A stretch of 64,000 nucleotides of DNA from Aldehydirespirator sp965221605 (GTDB taxonomy: Bacteria > Actinomycetota > Acidimicrobiia > Acidimicrobiales > Aldehydirespiratoraceae): contig CBDCSK010000015.1 of assembly GCA_965221605.1 (NCBI GenBank), positions 310,001 to 374,000 of the forward strand, in the 5' to 3' direction. This document shows positions 28,224-37,394 of this stretch, in pieces (within the stretch, counting starts at the first letter, position 1; every line of letters starts with the position of its first letter). The notes under the pieces were generated by a model. That model had not been told where the DNA came from. It made no database searches and saw nothing but the letters and a program-made list of their open reading frames with translations. A program made the position numbers and the translations under genes.

Positions 28224-29822
28224 GTGGTCGGTCTCGCGGAGTTGGCCCGGGCCGGAACCGCGCTCGACGAGCGCTCCATCGACCACCTGCACCGGCTCGT
28301 CGCCTCGTGGGCGCCGCTGGCCGACCTCTCCTTCGGTGACCTGCTGCTGTACGCGCCCTGCACCGGCGGATTCGATCCGGGGCCGGTCGCCCCCGGTGAG
28401 GATGCAGAGCCGGGTGGGACCGCCACCAGCACCGATAGCGACTTCGTGGTGCTGGCCCACGCCCGAGCCAACACCGGTCCCACGGTCCATCTCGTCGACC
28501 CTGTCGGCGCCCTCGTGCAGGGTCCGGCATCGGCGTGGCTGCGTGCCGCGATCGACACCGGCGAGGCGGGCGAGGCGGAGATAGCCGAGGTCGGCGCCCA
28601 TTCGGTCATCGGCGACGACACGGTTGTGGAGGAGGGCAGCCTGCCGCTGCGCGACCGGCGCCGGGTGGTGGACTACGTGCCGGTGCGCTGCGGGGACGTG
28701 CCGGTGGCGGTGCTGGCCCGCGAGGCCGCGCCGGCCCCGATCCGTCACGAGAACCCGCTGGAGACCATCTACCGCGGCCTGTACGCCCGCTTCGCCCAGA
28801 TGATCGCGGACGGCGCCTTCCCCTACGACTGGGTCGAGAGGGTGGGCGAGTTCCGCGAGCCGCGCGTCGGTGACGGCGTGATGGTGCTCGACCGCGAGGG
28901 CCGCATCAGCTACGCCTCGCCCAATGCTCGCAGCGCCCTGCACCGTCTGGGCGTGATGCGTCCGGTGCCGGGATGCCGCCTGGGGGACCTCGGGCTCGAC
29001 GACACCGTCATCCGGCGCTCGTTCTGGAGGCGGCGCTCCACGGTGGCCGAGTTCACCGCCGGGCAGGGGTTCGTGGTGGTGATGCGGGCCTACCCGCTGG
29101 TGGCCAGTGACCGCGTCAGCGGAGCGGTCGCGCTGCTGCGGGACGTGTCGGAGCTGCGCCACCACGACCAGCTGCTGCTGTCGAAGGACGCCACCATCCG
29201 CGAGATCCACCACCGGGTCAAGAACAACCTCCAGACGGTCAGCTCGCTCCTCCAACTCCAGGCCCGCCGCCTGGCCAGCCCGGAGGCCAAGCTCGCGGTG
29301 GAGAGCTCGGTGCGGCGCATCTCGTCCATCGCCATGGTGCATGAGCACCTGTCCCTCGACACCACCTCGGACCTCGACTTCGACGAGATCGTGGGCCCGC
29401 TGTTGCGCCTGGTCGAGGATGGGCTGGCCCCGGCTGGGCGGCCGCTGGAGATACGGGTGGACGGCACCGTCGGCGAGATCGACGGCGAGACGGCGATGCC
29501 GCTGGCGGTGGTGCTGGTGGAGCTGGTGCAGAACGCCTTCCAGCACGCCGGACCGCCGGCCGGTCCGGCCAAGCTGGTCGAAGTGCGCTTCGCCGGCACC
29601 GCCACGACGCTGACCATGCGTGTGAAGGACGACGGTCCGGGGGTCCCCGACCGCTTCTCGCTGGATCGTGACGCCGGGCTCGGCCTCACGATCGTGCGCA
29701 GCTTCGTGGTGCACGACCTCGGTGGCTCGATCACCATCAAGGCCTCATCGGACCAGCCACCCCGCGGCACGGTGATCGACATCTCGGTCCCTCGCCGCCC
29801 CGCCACCGCCCCGATCGGCTAG
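28224..29822 (+). CDS. pdtaS: PdtaS-like sensor histidine kinase (HisKA_2 type)
   Basis: The 532-residue soluble kinase has an N-terminal GAF-like sensor domain (about 1-190) and a PAS-like domain (~215-325, VLDREGRISYASPNARSAL). These are followed by the HisKA_2 dimerisation motif with the phospho-accepting His in EIHHRVKNNLQTVSSLLQLQ and a C-terminal HATPase (VELVQNAFQHA, KDDGPGVP, GLGLTIVRSFV). In mycobacteria the partner PdtaR is an RNA-binding ANTAR regulator; it is not next to this gene. A GTG start at 28224 follows TAGGAGG with a rather long gap. Confidence 0.85.
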   Translation: MVGLAELARAGTALDERSIDHLHRLVASWAPLADLSFGDLLLYAPCTGGFDPGPVAPGEDAEPGGTATSTDSDFVVLAHARANTGPTVHLVDPVGALVQGPASAWLRAAIDTGEAGEAEIAEVGAHSVIGDDTVVEEGSLPLRDRRRVVDYVPVRCGDVPVAVLAREAAPAPIRHENPLETIYRGLYARFAQMIADGAFPYDWVERVGEFREPRVGDGVMVLDREGRISYASPNARSALHRLGVMRPVPGCRLGDLGLDDTVIRRSFWRRRSTVAEFTAGQGFVVVMRAYPLVASDRVSGAVALLRDVSELRHHDQLLLSKDATIREIHHRVKNNLQTVSSLLQLQARRLASPEAKLAVESSVRRISSIAMVHEHLSLDTTSDLDFDEIVGPLLRLVEDGLAPAGRPLEIRVDGTVGEIDGETAMPLAVVLVELVQNAFQHAGPPAGPAKLVEVRFAGTATTLTMRVKDDGPGVPDRFSLDRDAGLGLTIVRSFVVHDLGGSITIKASSDQPPRGTVIDISVPRRPATAPIG

Positions 29823-29885
29823 CTATTGAGTTCGTCCTCGAGCACCTCGTCGCGATCGACCGGCTCCTAGTCGGCTGGACGCCTC

Positions 29886-31523
29886 CTAGGCGCTGTGCGC
29901 CGCGGCGGCCTCGGCGAGACCGAGCTCGGAGATTGACTGCTCGCGCATCTTGAACTTCTGGATCTTGCCGGTGATGGTCATCGGGAACGTGTCGGTGAAC
30001 TTGACGTAGTAGGGGACCTTGTAGTGGGCGATTGCGCCCCGGCAGAAGTCCTTGATGTCGCCCTCGGTGGTGTCGGCGCCGTCCCGGGGCTGGACCCAGG
30101 CCATCACCTGCTCGCCGTAGCGAGCGTCGGGCACCCCGATGACCTGGACCTCCACGACATCGGGATGGGTGTAGAGGAACTCCTCGATCTCGCGGGGGTA
30201 CACGTTCTCGCCGCCGCGGATGATCATGTCCTTGATGCGCCCGACGATGTTCACGTAGCCCTCGTCGTCCATCACCGCCAGATCCCCGGTGTGCATCCAG
30301 CCGTCGGCGTCGATGGCCTCGGCCGTGCGATCCGGGTCGTTCCAGTAGCCCAGCATCACCGAGTAGCCCCGGGTCAGGAACTCCCCGCTGGTGCCGCGGG
30401 GCACGGTCCGGCCGGTCTCGGGGTCGACGATCCGGATCTCCACATGGGGATGGACCCGCCCCACGGTGGTCACCCGCTTCTCCAGGGGGTCGTCGGCTGA
30501 GGTCTGGGTGGACACCGGGGACGTCTCGGTCATGCCGTAGGCGATCGTCACCTCGCTCATGTTCATCTGGCCCACCACCTGGCGCATCACCTCGATCGGG
30601 CACGGCGAGCCGGCCATGATCCCGGTCCGCAGCGACGACAGGTCATAGCTGTCCAGGTTCGGGTCGCCCAGCTCCGCGATGAACATCGTCGGAACCCCGT
30701 ACAGGCTGGTGCAGCGCTCCGAGGACACGGCCCCGAGCGTGGCCGCCGGGTCGAATCCGGCGGCGGGGATCACCATCGCCGAGCCGTGGGTGGTGCAGGC
30801 CAGGTTGCCCAGCACCATCCCGAAGCAGTGGTAGAACGGCACCGGGATGCACACCCGGTCCAGTTCGGTGTACTTGCAGGCCTCCCCGATGAACAGTCCG
30901 TTGTTCAAGATGTTGCGATGGCTCAGCGTCGCGCCCTTGGGAAAGCCGGTCGTGCCGCTGGTGTACTGGATGTTGATGGGGTCGTCGGGCTGGAGCTGCG
31001 CGCCGCGCTGCTCCAACTGCTCGACCGCCACGGCGCCGGCGGCCTCCAGCAGCTCGGCCCAGTCGGGAGTGTGGAGGTAGATCGCCCGCTCGGCCGGCAC
31101 CCGGTCCCACACCCCGGCGATCATCGACCGGTAGTCGCTGGTCAGGAAGGACTCCACCGCCACCAGCACCGAGATCTGTGACTGGTTGAGCACGTACTCC
31201 AGCTCAGAGGACCGGTAGGCCGGGTTGATCGTCACCAGGATCGCCCCGATCCGGGCGGTGGCGTACTGGACCAGCACCCATTCGGCATAGTTGGGACTCC
31301 AGATGCCGACGCGGTCGCCCTTGGACACCCCGATGGCCATCAGGCCCCGGGCCAGGCGGTCGACCTCAGCCGCGAACTCGGTGTAGGTGAAGCGCAGGCC
31401 CTGCTCGACGGCCACCAGCGCATCGCGCTCCCCGTGGGCGGCGACGGTGCGGGCCAGGTTCTGCGGGATCGTCTCCGACAGGAGGGGAACGCTTGCCGAT
31501 CCTGAGGCGGCTGACAGCTGCAT
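29886..31523 (-). CDS. AMP-binding fatty-acyl-CoA synthetase
   Basis: The 545-residue adenylate-forming enzyme has the P-loop-like motif IQYTSGTTGFPKGATLSHRN, the adenylate motif YGMTETSPVS and the hinge GWMHTGDLAVMDDEGYVNIVGR. The catalytic lysine region is TGKIQKFKMRE. It activates a carboxylic acid, probably a fatty acid, to the CoA thioester. It is transcribed alone on the reverse strand. Confidence 0.92.
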   Translation of the reverse strand: MQLSAASGSASVPLLSETIPQNLARTVAAHGERDALVAVEQGLRFTYTEFAAEVDRLARGLMAIGVSKGDRVGIWSPNYAEWVLVQYATARIGAILVTINPAYRSSELEYVLNQSQISVLVAVESFLTSDYRSMIAGVWDRVPAERAIYLHTPDWAELLEAAGAVAVEQLEQRGAQLQPDDPINIQYTSGTTGFPKGATLSHRNILNNGLFIGEACKYTELDRVCIPVPFYHCFGMVLGNLACTTHGSAMVIPAAGFDPAATLGAVSSERCTSLYGVPTMFIAELGDPNLDSYDLSSLRTGIMAGSPCPIEVMRQVVGQMNMSEVTIAYGMTETSPVSTQTSADDPLEKRVTTVGRVHPHVEIRIVDPETGRTVPRGTSGEFLTRGYSVMLGYWNDPDRTAEAIDADGWMHTGDLAVMDDEGYVNIVGRIKDMIIRGGENVYPREIEEFLYTHPDVVEVQVIGVPDARYGEQVMAWVQPRDGADTTEGDIKDFCRGAIAHYKVPYYVKFTDTFPMTITGKIQKFKMREQSISELGLAEAAAAHSA

Positions 31524-31632
31524 GGGGCGACCTCGTCAGAAGATGGTTGTCGTAGCAAAGAGATCGTAGGTGCAGACCGGGCCCGGCGTCCGACTCGCGC
31601 GCTGTTCGCAGATGTCTGCGAGACTGGCCTTC

Positions 31633-32316
31633 GTGGCAGCGGTGATCGCGCATCGGGGGGCGAGCCAGGCCGCGCCCGAGAACACCGTGGAAGCATTCCG
31701 GCTGGCCCGCGAACTCGGCGCCGACTGGGTGGAGCTCGACGTGCGGCGCACCTCCGACGGTGTAGCGGTGGTCCATCACGACGCCCACCTCGCCGACGGC
31801 CGGCGCATCGCCACGGTGCACGCCGGCGAGCTGCCCGGCTACGTGCCCAGCCTGGCCGAGGCCCTCGAGGCCTGCGAGGGCATGGGTGTGCACCTCGAGA
31901 TCAAGAACCTGCCCGACGATCCCGACTATGACAGCGAGAACCTCGTCGCCGACGCGGTCGCCGGCCTCATCGCCGCCTACCTGGGTCCGGAGCGAGCGGT
32001 GGTGTCGTCGTTCAATGTGGACGCGGCGGACGCCGTGCGGGCCGTCGATCCGACGATCCCCACCGCTCTGGTGTGCGGGATCGTCCAGCCCGCCCAGGCG
32101 GTGGCCCGGGCCAGGGCCCACAACATGGCCGCGGTGCACCCCTTCGACGCCATGTGCGACGCGGGTTTCGTGCGCCGGGCCCACGACGCCGGCCTGGCTG
32201 TGAACGTGTGGACCATCAATCATGCCGAGCGCATGGCGGAGTTGGTCGCCATGGGCGTCGATGGGCTCATCACCGACGTGCCCGACGTCGCCCGAGCCGT
32301 CATCGACGCCGGCTAG
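31633..32316 (+). CDS. Glycerophosphodiester phosphodiesterase
   Basis: The product begins VAAVIAHRGASQAAPENT, where HRG...PENT is the opening motif of GDPD TIM barrels. WVELDVRRTSDGVAVVHHD contains the metal-binding Glu/Asp and catalytic His, and LEIKN and VNVWTIN follow. The protein is about 227 residues without a signal peptide, so it acts in the cytoplasm. GTG at 31633 is chosen because GAGACT lies 7 bases upstream in a leaderless arrangement like that of the next gene; an ATG at 31612 is the alternative. Confidence 0.88.
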   Translation: MAAVIAHRGASQAAPENTVEAFRLARELGADWVELDVRRTSDGVAVVHHDAHLADGRRIATVHAGELPGYVPSLAEALEACEGMGVHLEIKNLPDDPDYDSENLVADAVAGLIAAYLGPERAVVSSFNVDAADAVRAVDPTIPTALVCGIVQPAQAVARARAHNMAAVHPFDAMCDAGFVRRAHDAGLAVNVWTINHAERMAELVAMGVDGLITDVPDVARAVIDAG

Positions 32317-32337
32317 ACGAGCGGACAGACTGGGCGT

Positions 32338-33249
32338 GTGCGGGTCCTGCTGCTGGTGAACTCGGCCGCGTCGTCAGTGACCGGGCGGCGTCGAGTGGTG
32401 ATCCAGAAGGCGCTGTCCGCCGATCACGATGTGGCGTTGGCCGAGACTGCCCGGCGGGGCCACGCCACCCGGCTGGCCCGTTCGGCTGCCTCGGAGGGAA
32501 CCGATGTCGTGGTAGTGCTCGGCGGCGACGGCACGCTCAATGAGGCCGCCAACGGCTTGGCCGGCACGGACACCGCCCTGGCTGCCCTGCCGGGGGGAAG
32601 CACCAACGTGTTCGCCCGCATCATCGGCCTGCCGGACGACCCGATTGAGGCGGCGGGCCAGCTCCTCGACGCTCTGGACCGCGGCGCGATCACCAGGATC
32701 GGGTTGGGGGCCGTCGACGGGCGGTACTTCCTGTTCCACTGCGGGATCGGCTTCGACGCGGCCGTCGTGGAGCAGGTGGAGAGCCGCGGGCCGTGGAAGC
32801 GCTGGGCGGGGCATCCCCTCTTCATCTACGCCACCATCACCACCTGGCTGCGTCGGGCCCACCGGCGGCGGCCGCCGATGCGAGTCCTGGACGCCGGCGG
32901 CGAGGCATTGGCCAAGAGCCTCTTCACGATTGTGCTCAACGCCAATCCCTACACGTACCTGGGGAGTCGCAGCTTCGACCTCACACCTGGCATCAGGCTG
33001 GACCAGCCGCTGGCGGCGGTGACCTTCCCCAGCCTGGCGATGCACCGGATGGTCCCGGTGGCTCTTCGGGCTCTGGGCGACGGCGACGTGAGGGGCATGC
33101 CGCAGACGGCAGTCCACGAAGGACTGCGGGACATGACGGTGACCGCCGATCCGCCGGTCGAGTACCAGGTTGACGGCGACCACCTAGGCGCCGCCCCCCG
33201 GCTCAGGATCCGCTGGGTACCCGAGGCTCTGCGCCTGGTCCTGCCCTGA
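32338..33249 (+). CDS. Diacylglycerol/lipid kinase family protein
   Basis: The 303-residue protein has the DAGK catalytic motif VLGGDGTLNEAANGL, PGGSTNVFAR, and the C-terminal domain with FHCGIGFDAAVVEQVE and VDGD. It phosphorylates diacylglycerol or a related lipid with ATP. The start GTG is preceded by CAGACT with a 6-base gap, so leaderless initiation is likely. It follows the GDPD gene by 21 bases; both act on glycerolipid turnover. Confidence 0.9.
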   Translation: MRVLLLVNSAASSVTGRRRVVIQKALSADHDVALAETARRGHATRLARSAASEGTDVVVVLGGDGTLNEAANGLAGTDTALAALPGGSTNVFARIIGLPDDPIEAAGQLLDALDRGAITRIGLGAVDGRYFLFHCGIGFDAAVVEQVESRGPWKRWAGHPLFIYATITTWLRRAHRRRPPMRVLDAGGEALAKSLFTIVLNANPYTYLGSRSFDLTPGIRLDQPLAAVTFPSLAMHRMVPVALRALGDGDVRGMPQTAVHEGLRDMTVTADPPVEYQVDGDHLGAAPRLRIRWVPEALRLVLP

Positions 33250-33281
33250 GGCCGAGCCAATAGCAACTTTGTGGCTCAGCC
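33250..33281 (+). terminator. Stem-loop after the lipid kinase gene
   Basis: GGCCGAGCCA (33250-33259) can pair with TGGCTCAGCC (33272-33281), ten pairs with one mismatch. No T-run follows, so termination is only possible. Confidence 0.4.
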
Positions 33282-33321
33282 GGGGTTCGTTTCTGGCCGA
33301 GCGCTGGCACAATTGGCGCCC

Positions 33322-34101
33322 ATGAAGGTTGTCGTCTGCGTGAAGCAGATCCCCGATCCCGCCGATCCCGGCGCACTGGACCCCGACACCAAGACGCTGC
33401 GACGCGATGTGAAGCTCATCCTCGACGAGTCCGACTCCTACGGGGTGGAGATGGCCCTGCAGCTGGTGGACGCCGCCGGTGAGGGCTCCGTGCACCTGGT
33501 GTCGATGGTGCCCAACGACGAGGTCAGCGGCCTGCGCACCGCACTGGCCATGGGCGCCGACTCGGCCACCCTGGTCAGCGACGAGGTGCTGGCCGGCTCC
33601 GACGCCCTGGGCACCGCCCGGGTGCTGGCTGCGGCCATCGCCCGGTCCGAGCCCGATCTGGTGCTGGCCGCCACCGAGTCCAGCGACGGCTACACCGGCG
33701 TCGTGCCGGCCCAGGTCGCCGAACTGCTGGGCCTGCCGTCGGTGACGTTCGCCAAGGAGATCTCCATCGACGGCGGCACCGCCACGGTCCGCCGCCAGAC
33801 CGAGGCCGGCGCCGATCGGGTCGAGTGCCCGCTGCCCGCGGTGGTGTCGGTCACCGCCGGCGTGGTCGAGCCCCGGTACCCGTCGTTCCGGGGCATCATG
33901 CAGGCCAAGAACAAGCCGGTGGACAATCTGAAGGTCTCTGATCTCGGAGTCGCGGCCGGACAGGTGGGCTGGGCCGGAGCGGGCCAGGAGATCACCGACA
34001 TCGCCGAGGCTCCCGAGCGGGCCGCGGGCGAGGTCGTCGAGGACGAGGGCGACGCCCACGAGCGCATCATCGCCTTCCTCGACGAGCTCAAGGTCATCTG
34101 A
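33322..34101 (+). CDS. etfB: Electron transfer flavoprotein beta subunit
   Basis: The 259-residue product starts MKVVVCVKQIPDPADPG, the classic EtfB opening. The AMP-binding region and LVLAATESSDGYTGVVPAQVAELLG follow. With EtfA it accepts electrons from acyl-CoA dehydrogenases and passes them to the quinone pool. ATG at 33322 fits the family; a longer upstream frame is not conserved. CACAAT lies 8 bases upstream, so initiation may be leaderless. Confidence 0.93.
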   Translation: MKVVVCVKQIPDPADPGALDPDTKTLRRDVKLILDESDSYGVEMALQLVDAAGEGSVHLVSMVPNDEVSGLRTALAMGADSATLVSDEVLAGSDALGTARVLAAAIARSEPDLVLAATESSDGYTGVVPAQVAELLGLPSVTFAKEISIDGGTATVRRQTEAGADRVECPLPAVVSVTAGVVEPRYPSFRGIMQAKNKPVDNLKVSDLGVAAGQVGWAGAGQEITDIAEAPERAAGEVVEDEGDAHERIIAFLDELKVI

Positions 34102-34111
34102 GGCCGAGCTT

Positions 34112-34160
34112 GCGAGGCCGTGGCCCGAGCGGCCCGTGAGCGTAGCGAACAAGAGCGGGA
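34112..34160 (+). repeat. Dispersed 49-bp repeat, copy 1
   Basis: The stretch GCGAGGCCGTGGCCCGAGCG continuing to AACAAGAGCGGGA occurs here between etfB and etfA. It recurs at 51055-51103 with a single base change. It lies just before the AGGAGG of etfA. Confidence 0.9.
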
Positions 34161-34177
34161 AATAGGAGGGCTGGGCG

Positions 34178-35149
34178 ATGGCACTGGACAAGATCTGGGT
34201 GTATTGCGAGGGTGGCGCCGACGGTGTGGCCACCATCACGCTCGAGATGCTGGCCAAGGCCCGTGAGGTGGCCGACACCGTCGAGGTGTTCTGCGGCACC
34301 GACGGCGCGGTCTGCGCGGCCGAGATCGGCGACCACGGCGCGACCGCGGTGTACTCCACCGGCGACTTGGGCGGGCGCATGCAGGGCGTATCGGTCGCCT
34401 CGGCGGTGGCGGATGCCATCTCCTCCGGCGCCCTGGCTGCCCCCGACGCCTTCCTGCTGGGTACCACCTACGACGGCCGCGACGTGGCCGCCCGGCTGTC
34501 GGTGAAGCTCGATGCCAGCGTGCTGTCGAACGTGGTCGACCTGCGCCTCGACGGCGACAGGCTGGTTGGGGTGGAGCCGGTGTTCGGCGGAACGATCAAC
34601 GTGACCTCACGGTTCACCGACGGCGGACCCGACATCTGGCTGGTACGCCCGAAGTCGTTCGAGCCCTCGGCGGTGGGCGGACCACCGGCGGAGGTGGTGG
34701 ATCTGCCGGTGCCCGAGCTGGGCGCAGCCGGAGCCGCGGTGGTGCTGGACCGCTTCACCGAGGAGTCCGAGGGCCCCAAACTCGACGAGGCCGCCATCGT
34801 GGTCTCCGGCGGGCGGGGGCTCGGCTCGGCGGAGGCCTACTCGATGATCGAGGGTCTGGCCAAGCAGCTCGGCGCCGCGCCGGGAGCCAGCCGGGCCATC
34901 GTCGACGCGGGCTGGGTCCCCTACAGCTACCAGGTCGGCCAGACCGGCAAGGTGGTCAAGCCCACCGTCTACATCGCCTGCGGTATCTCGGGCGCCACCC
35001 AGCACCTCGTGGGCATGAAGGGATCGAAGAACATCATCGCCATCAACAAGGACTCCGAGGCGCCCATCTTCGCGGTGGCCGACCTCGGCATCGTCGGCGA
35101 CGTGCACAAGGTGGTCCCCAAGCTCACCGAAGCCCTGGAAGGCCGCTAG
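34178..35149 (+). CDS. etfA: Electron transfer flavoprotein alpha subunit
   Basis: The 323-residue protein has the EtfA FAD-binding C-terminal domain: VSGGRGLGSAEAY, GQTGKVVKPTVYIACGISGA, and INKDSEAPIFAVADLGIVGD. It forms the heterodimer with EtfB encoded just upstream. AGGAGG precedes the ATG. The gene ends before a bidirectional hairpin at 35282. Confidence 0.95.
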   Translation: MALDKIWVYCEGGADGVATITLEMLAKAREVADTVEVFCGTDGAVCAAEIGDHGATAVYSTGDLGGRMQGVSVASAVADAISSGALAAPDAFLLGTTYDGRDVAARLSVKLDASVLSNVVDLRLDGDRLVGVEPVFGGTINVTSRFTDGGPDIWLVRPKSFEPSAVGGPPAEVVDLPVPELGAAGAAVVLDRFTEESEGPKLDEAAIVVSGGRGLGSAEAYSMIEGLAKQLGAAPGASRAIVDAGWVPYSYQVGQTGKVVKPTVYIACGISGATQHLVGMKGSKNIIAINKDSEAPIFAVADLGIVGDVHKVVPKLTEALEGR

Positions 35150-35281
35150 ACCGGCCAGTACATCCTCGCCGGTTTCAGGTCCGCAGCCGGGAGGCGCTCA
35201 CCTTCCGCATGCGCGCCATCGCGATGTGGTGACGCTGAGAGTCCATGTCTACGAATCGAGATGGGACCGATCAATGTGTGG

Positions 35282-35307
35282 CTGCCGGCACGGGCTGGTG
35301 CCGGCAG
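35282..35307. terminator. Hairpin between convergent etfA and SMP-30 genes
   Basis: CTGCCGGCAC (35282-35291) and GTGCCGGCAG (35298-35307) form a perfect 10-bp stem with a 6-base loop. It lies in the 166-base gap between two genes that end towards each other, so it may end both transcripts. There is no T-tract. Confidence 0.55.
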
Positions 35308-35315
35308 AATACGGC

Positions 35316-36218
35316 CTAGACCGCGGCTGCCCGACCGAAGGCCGGCTCGGCGACGCCGGAGACGCCGGGGTCGATCGCGAGCAGGGTGCCCGGCACGAAA
35401 CCGTCCCTTCCCGGCGCGGATGGAGCGGTCCCGCCGGAACTGATCGTCGTGACGTAGAGCGTGCGCAGGTCATCGCCGCCGAAGCACGGCATTGACGGCT
35501 TCTGCATCGGCAGATCGATCCGGCGATCAAGAGTCCCGTCCGGGGTGATCCGGATCACGGCCCAGCCATAGACCGACGCCGACCAGTAGCAGCCGTCCGC
35601 GTCGATGCAGGCTCCGTCGGGCTTGCCCGGCACTTCGCTGTAATCGAAGAACAGCCGCTCGTTAGTGGCGTGCCCCGTGTCGGGGTCGTAGTCGAACACC
35701 ATGACCGTGTCCGTCGGCGTGTCGGCGAAGTACATCCGCTGGCGGGTCGGGTCGAAGGCGAGTCCGTTGGTGACGCCGATCTCCGCCTTGAGTTGCGTCG
35801 ACGCACCGGACTCCTCGACTTGGTGCAGCATCCCCGTTCGCCGGCCCGCGGTGGTGTCGGCGAACATCGATCCGACGACGAATCGGCCGGCAGCATCGCA
35901 GCGTCCGTCGTTGAGCCGGTTGCCGGTTCCGGGCTCCTCGAGCGCGAGCCATGGGGTCGATGCGCCCGTGGCCCAGTCGAGATGGATCAGCTCGTGCTCC
36001 ATGGCAACCACCAGGACCCCGGGCTCGCTGGTCAGTGCGAGCGAGCCAGGGTGCCCGGGCACGGTCCATGTCTCGCCGGCAGCGGCGTCGGGATCGAAAC
36101 GGTGGACCGCTCTCCCGTCGACGTCAACCCAGTACAGGACCGATTCTGCGGCGCTCCACACCGGGCACTCGCCCAAGGCGGCGGAAGTTGTCGTCGCAGC
36201 AATTATGTCGTCGGTCAA
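35316..36218 (-). CDS. SMP-30/gluconolactonase/LRE family protein
   Basis: The 300-residue six-bladed propeller has LGECPVWSAAESVLYWVDV near the N-terminus with the metal-binding Glu, GNRLNDGRCDAAGRFVVGSM, and GVTNGLAFDPTRQRMYFADT. These supply the Asn/Asp metal ligands. Family members hydrolyse sugar lactones. It is divergent from the first SnoaL-like gene and shares a control region with a LacI-type operator, so it is probably part of the same regulon. Confidence 0.9.
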   Translation of the reverse strand: MTDDIIAATTTSAALGECPVWSAAESVLYWVDVDGRAVHRFDPDAAAGETWTVPGHPGSLALTSEPGVLVVAMEHELIHLDWATGASTPWLALEEPGTGNRLNDGRCDAAGRFVVGSMFADTTAGRRTGMLHQVEESGASTQLKAEIGVTNGLAFDPTRQRMYFADTPTDTVMVFDYDPDTGHATNERLFFDYSEVPGKPDGACIDADGCYWSASVYGWAVIRITPDGTLDRRIDLPMQKPSMPCFGGDDLRTLYVTTISSGGTAPSAPGRDGFVPGTLLAIDPGVSGVAEPAFGRAAAV

Positions 36219-36251
36219 GTCCTAGCCTCGGTTCCGGGATTGATGGCATAC

Positions 36252-36267
36252 ATGTCTACGTATTCAT
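36252..36267. promoter_or_regulatory. LacI-family operator, imperfect copy
   Basis: ATGTCTACGTATTCAT matches 14 of 16 bases of the perfect palindrome in front of lacI. TATCAT at 36267-36272 could be the -10 of the forward gene. The site lies between the SMP-30 gene (reverse) and the first SnoaL-like gene (forward). Confidence 0.65.
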
Positions 36268-36307
36268 ATCATGGTCCGCACGCCATGCCGGGGAAAGGAG
36301 CGGCCTT

Positions 36308-37276
36308 GTGAGAGGGTTCGCAGCGCGGTTCGTCGACCTGCCCTCCTTCATCCTGGGGATCACGAACGAGATCTGGGAGAACGGCGGAGCCGAGAGGATC
36401 CGGGACTACTACGCACCCGACACGCCGGTCCGGTCGCCGGACGGCTTCATGATCGGCAATGAGGCCGTCCTCGACGCGACGCGGGCCACACTGGTCGAGT
36501 TCCCCGACCGGAAGCTGTTGGGCGAAGACGTGATCTGGTGCGGCGACGATGTCGGCGGTTTCTACTCGTCGCACCGGATCTTCTCGACGGCCACCCACAT
36601 GGGCGAAGGAATGTTCGGGTCACCAACGGGGACAGAGTTGCGGTATCGAGCCATCGCAGACTGCGCGGTCGCGGCCGGCCGGGTCTACGACGAATGGCTG
36701 ATCAGGGACGTCAGTGCGATCGTTCGTCAGTTGGGCTCGCACCCCAGGGACTTCGCGACGGCGCAGATTGCTGCTGAAGGCGGCCCGCAGGAGGCCCGCC
36801 GACCGTTGCTGTCGCAGGATTTGCCACCGCCGGCCTACTCCTCGGCAGGCAACGATGACCCCGCCGGTCTGCGCTACTGCGAGAACCTGAGTTCTCTAGT
36901 GACGGGCCGGGCCTGCGACATCGAGAAGGTCTACGACCAGTCGGTGCGCCTCGAGTGTCCGGGGGCGCGGACCGGCCGTGGCTGGCAGGATGCCGAGCGG
37001 TTCTGGTCGGGCATCCGCAGCGCCTTCATCGGGGCGCGGTTGACGGTTCACCATGTGATCGGCCGCTCCGACGATCACATGGCGCCAAGGGCAGCCCTTC
37101 GCTGGTCTCTAGCTGGGAGCCACAACGGAGCGGGAGTCTTCGGTGATCCGACGGGGGCGTCGATTCATGTGATGGGCATCAGCCACGCCGAGTTCGGCCC
37201 CCGGGGCTTGCGGCGGGAATACATTCTGTTCGACGAGACTGCCGTCTGGAAGCAGATCCTGCTTCAGAACGATTGA
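36308..37276 (+). CDS. Two-domain SnoaL/NTF2-like protein (copy 1)
   Basis: The 322-residue product has two cone-shaped NTF2-like domains. The first runs through EIWENGGAERIRDYYAPDTP and the second through DIEKVYDQSVRLECPGA. SnoaL-like folds act as cyclases, hydrolases or isomerases with few conserved residues, so the reaction cannot be read off. A GTG start follows AAAGGAG by about 9 bases. Two further related genes lie in the same cluster (45032, 48484). Confidence 0.75.
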   Translation: MRGFAARFVDLPSFILGITNEIWENGGAERIRDYYAPDTPVRSPDGFMIGNEAVLDATRATLVEFPDRKLLGEDVIWCGDDVGGFYSSHRIFSTATHMGEGMFGSPTGTELRYRAIADCAVAAGRVYDEWLIRDVSAIVRQLGSHPRDFATAQIAAEGGPQEARRPLLSQDLPPPAYSSAGNDDPAGLRYCENLSSLVTGRACDIEKVYDQSVRLECPGARTGRGWQDAERFWSGIRSAFIGARLTVHHVIGRSDDHMAPRAALRWSLAGSHNGAGVFGDPTGASIHVMGISHAEFGPRGLRREYILFDETAVWKQILLQND

Positions 37277-37311
37277 TTGGAGCATGGCACTGGTCCGGTG
37301 AGAAGTCTCGG

Positions 37312-37340
37312 TTGACAGATGAATACGTATTCATTACTGT
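37312..37340 (+). promoter_or_regulatory. lacI promoter with operator filling the -35/-10 spacer
   Basis: TTGACA (37312-37317) and TACTGT (37335-37340) are 17 bases apart. The perfect 16-base palindrome ATGAATACGTATTCAT (37319-37334) fills the spacer. A LacI-type repressor bound there would block RNA polymerase. The transcript would cover lacI and the ten genes after it. Confidence 0.85.
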
Positions 37341-37394
37341 GTAAGCAGTGGCAGGAGGGGCTGCGCGGGGGGTGCGCAGAAGAATGGCAGGCCA

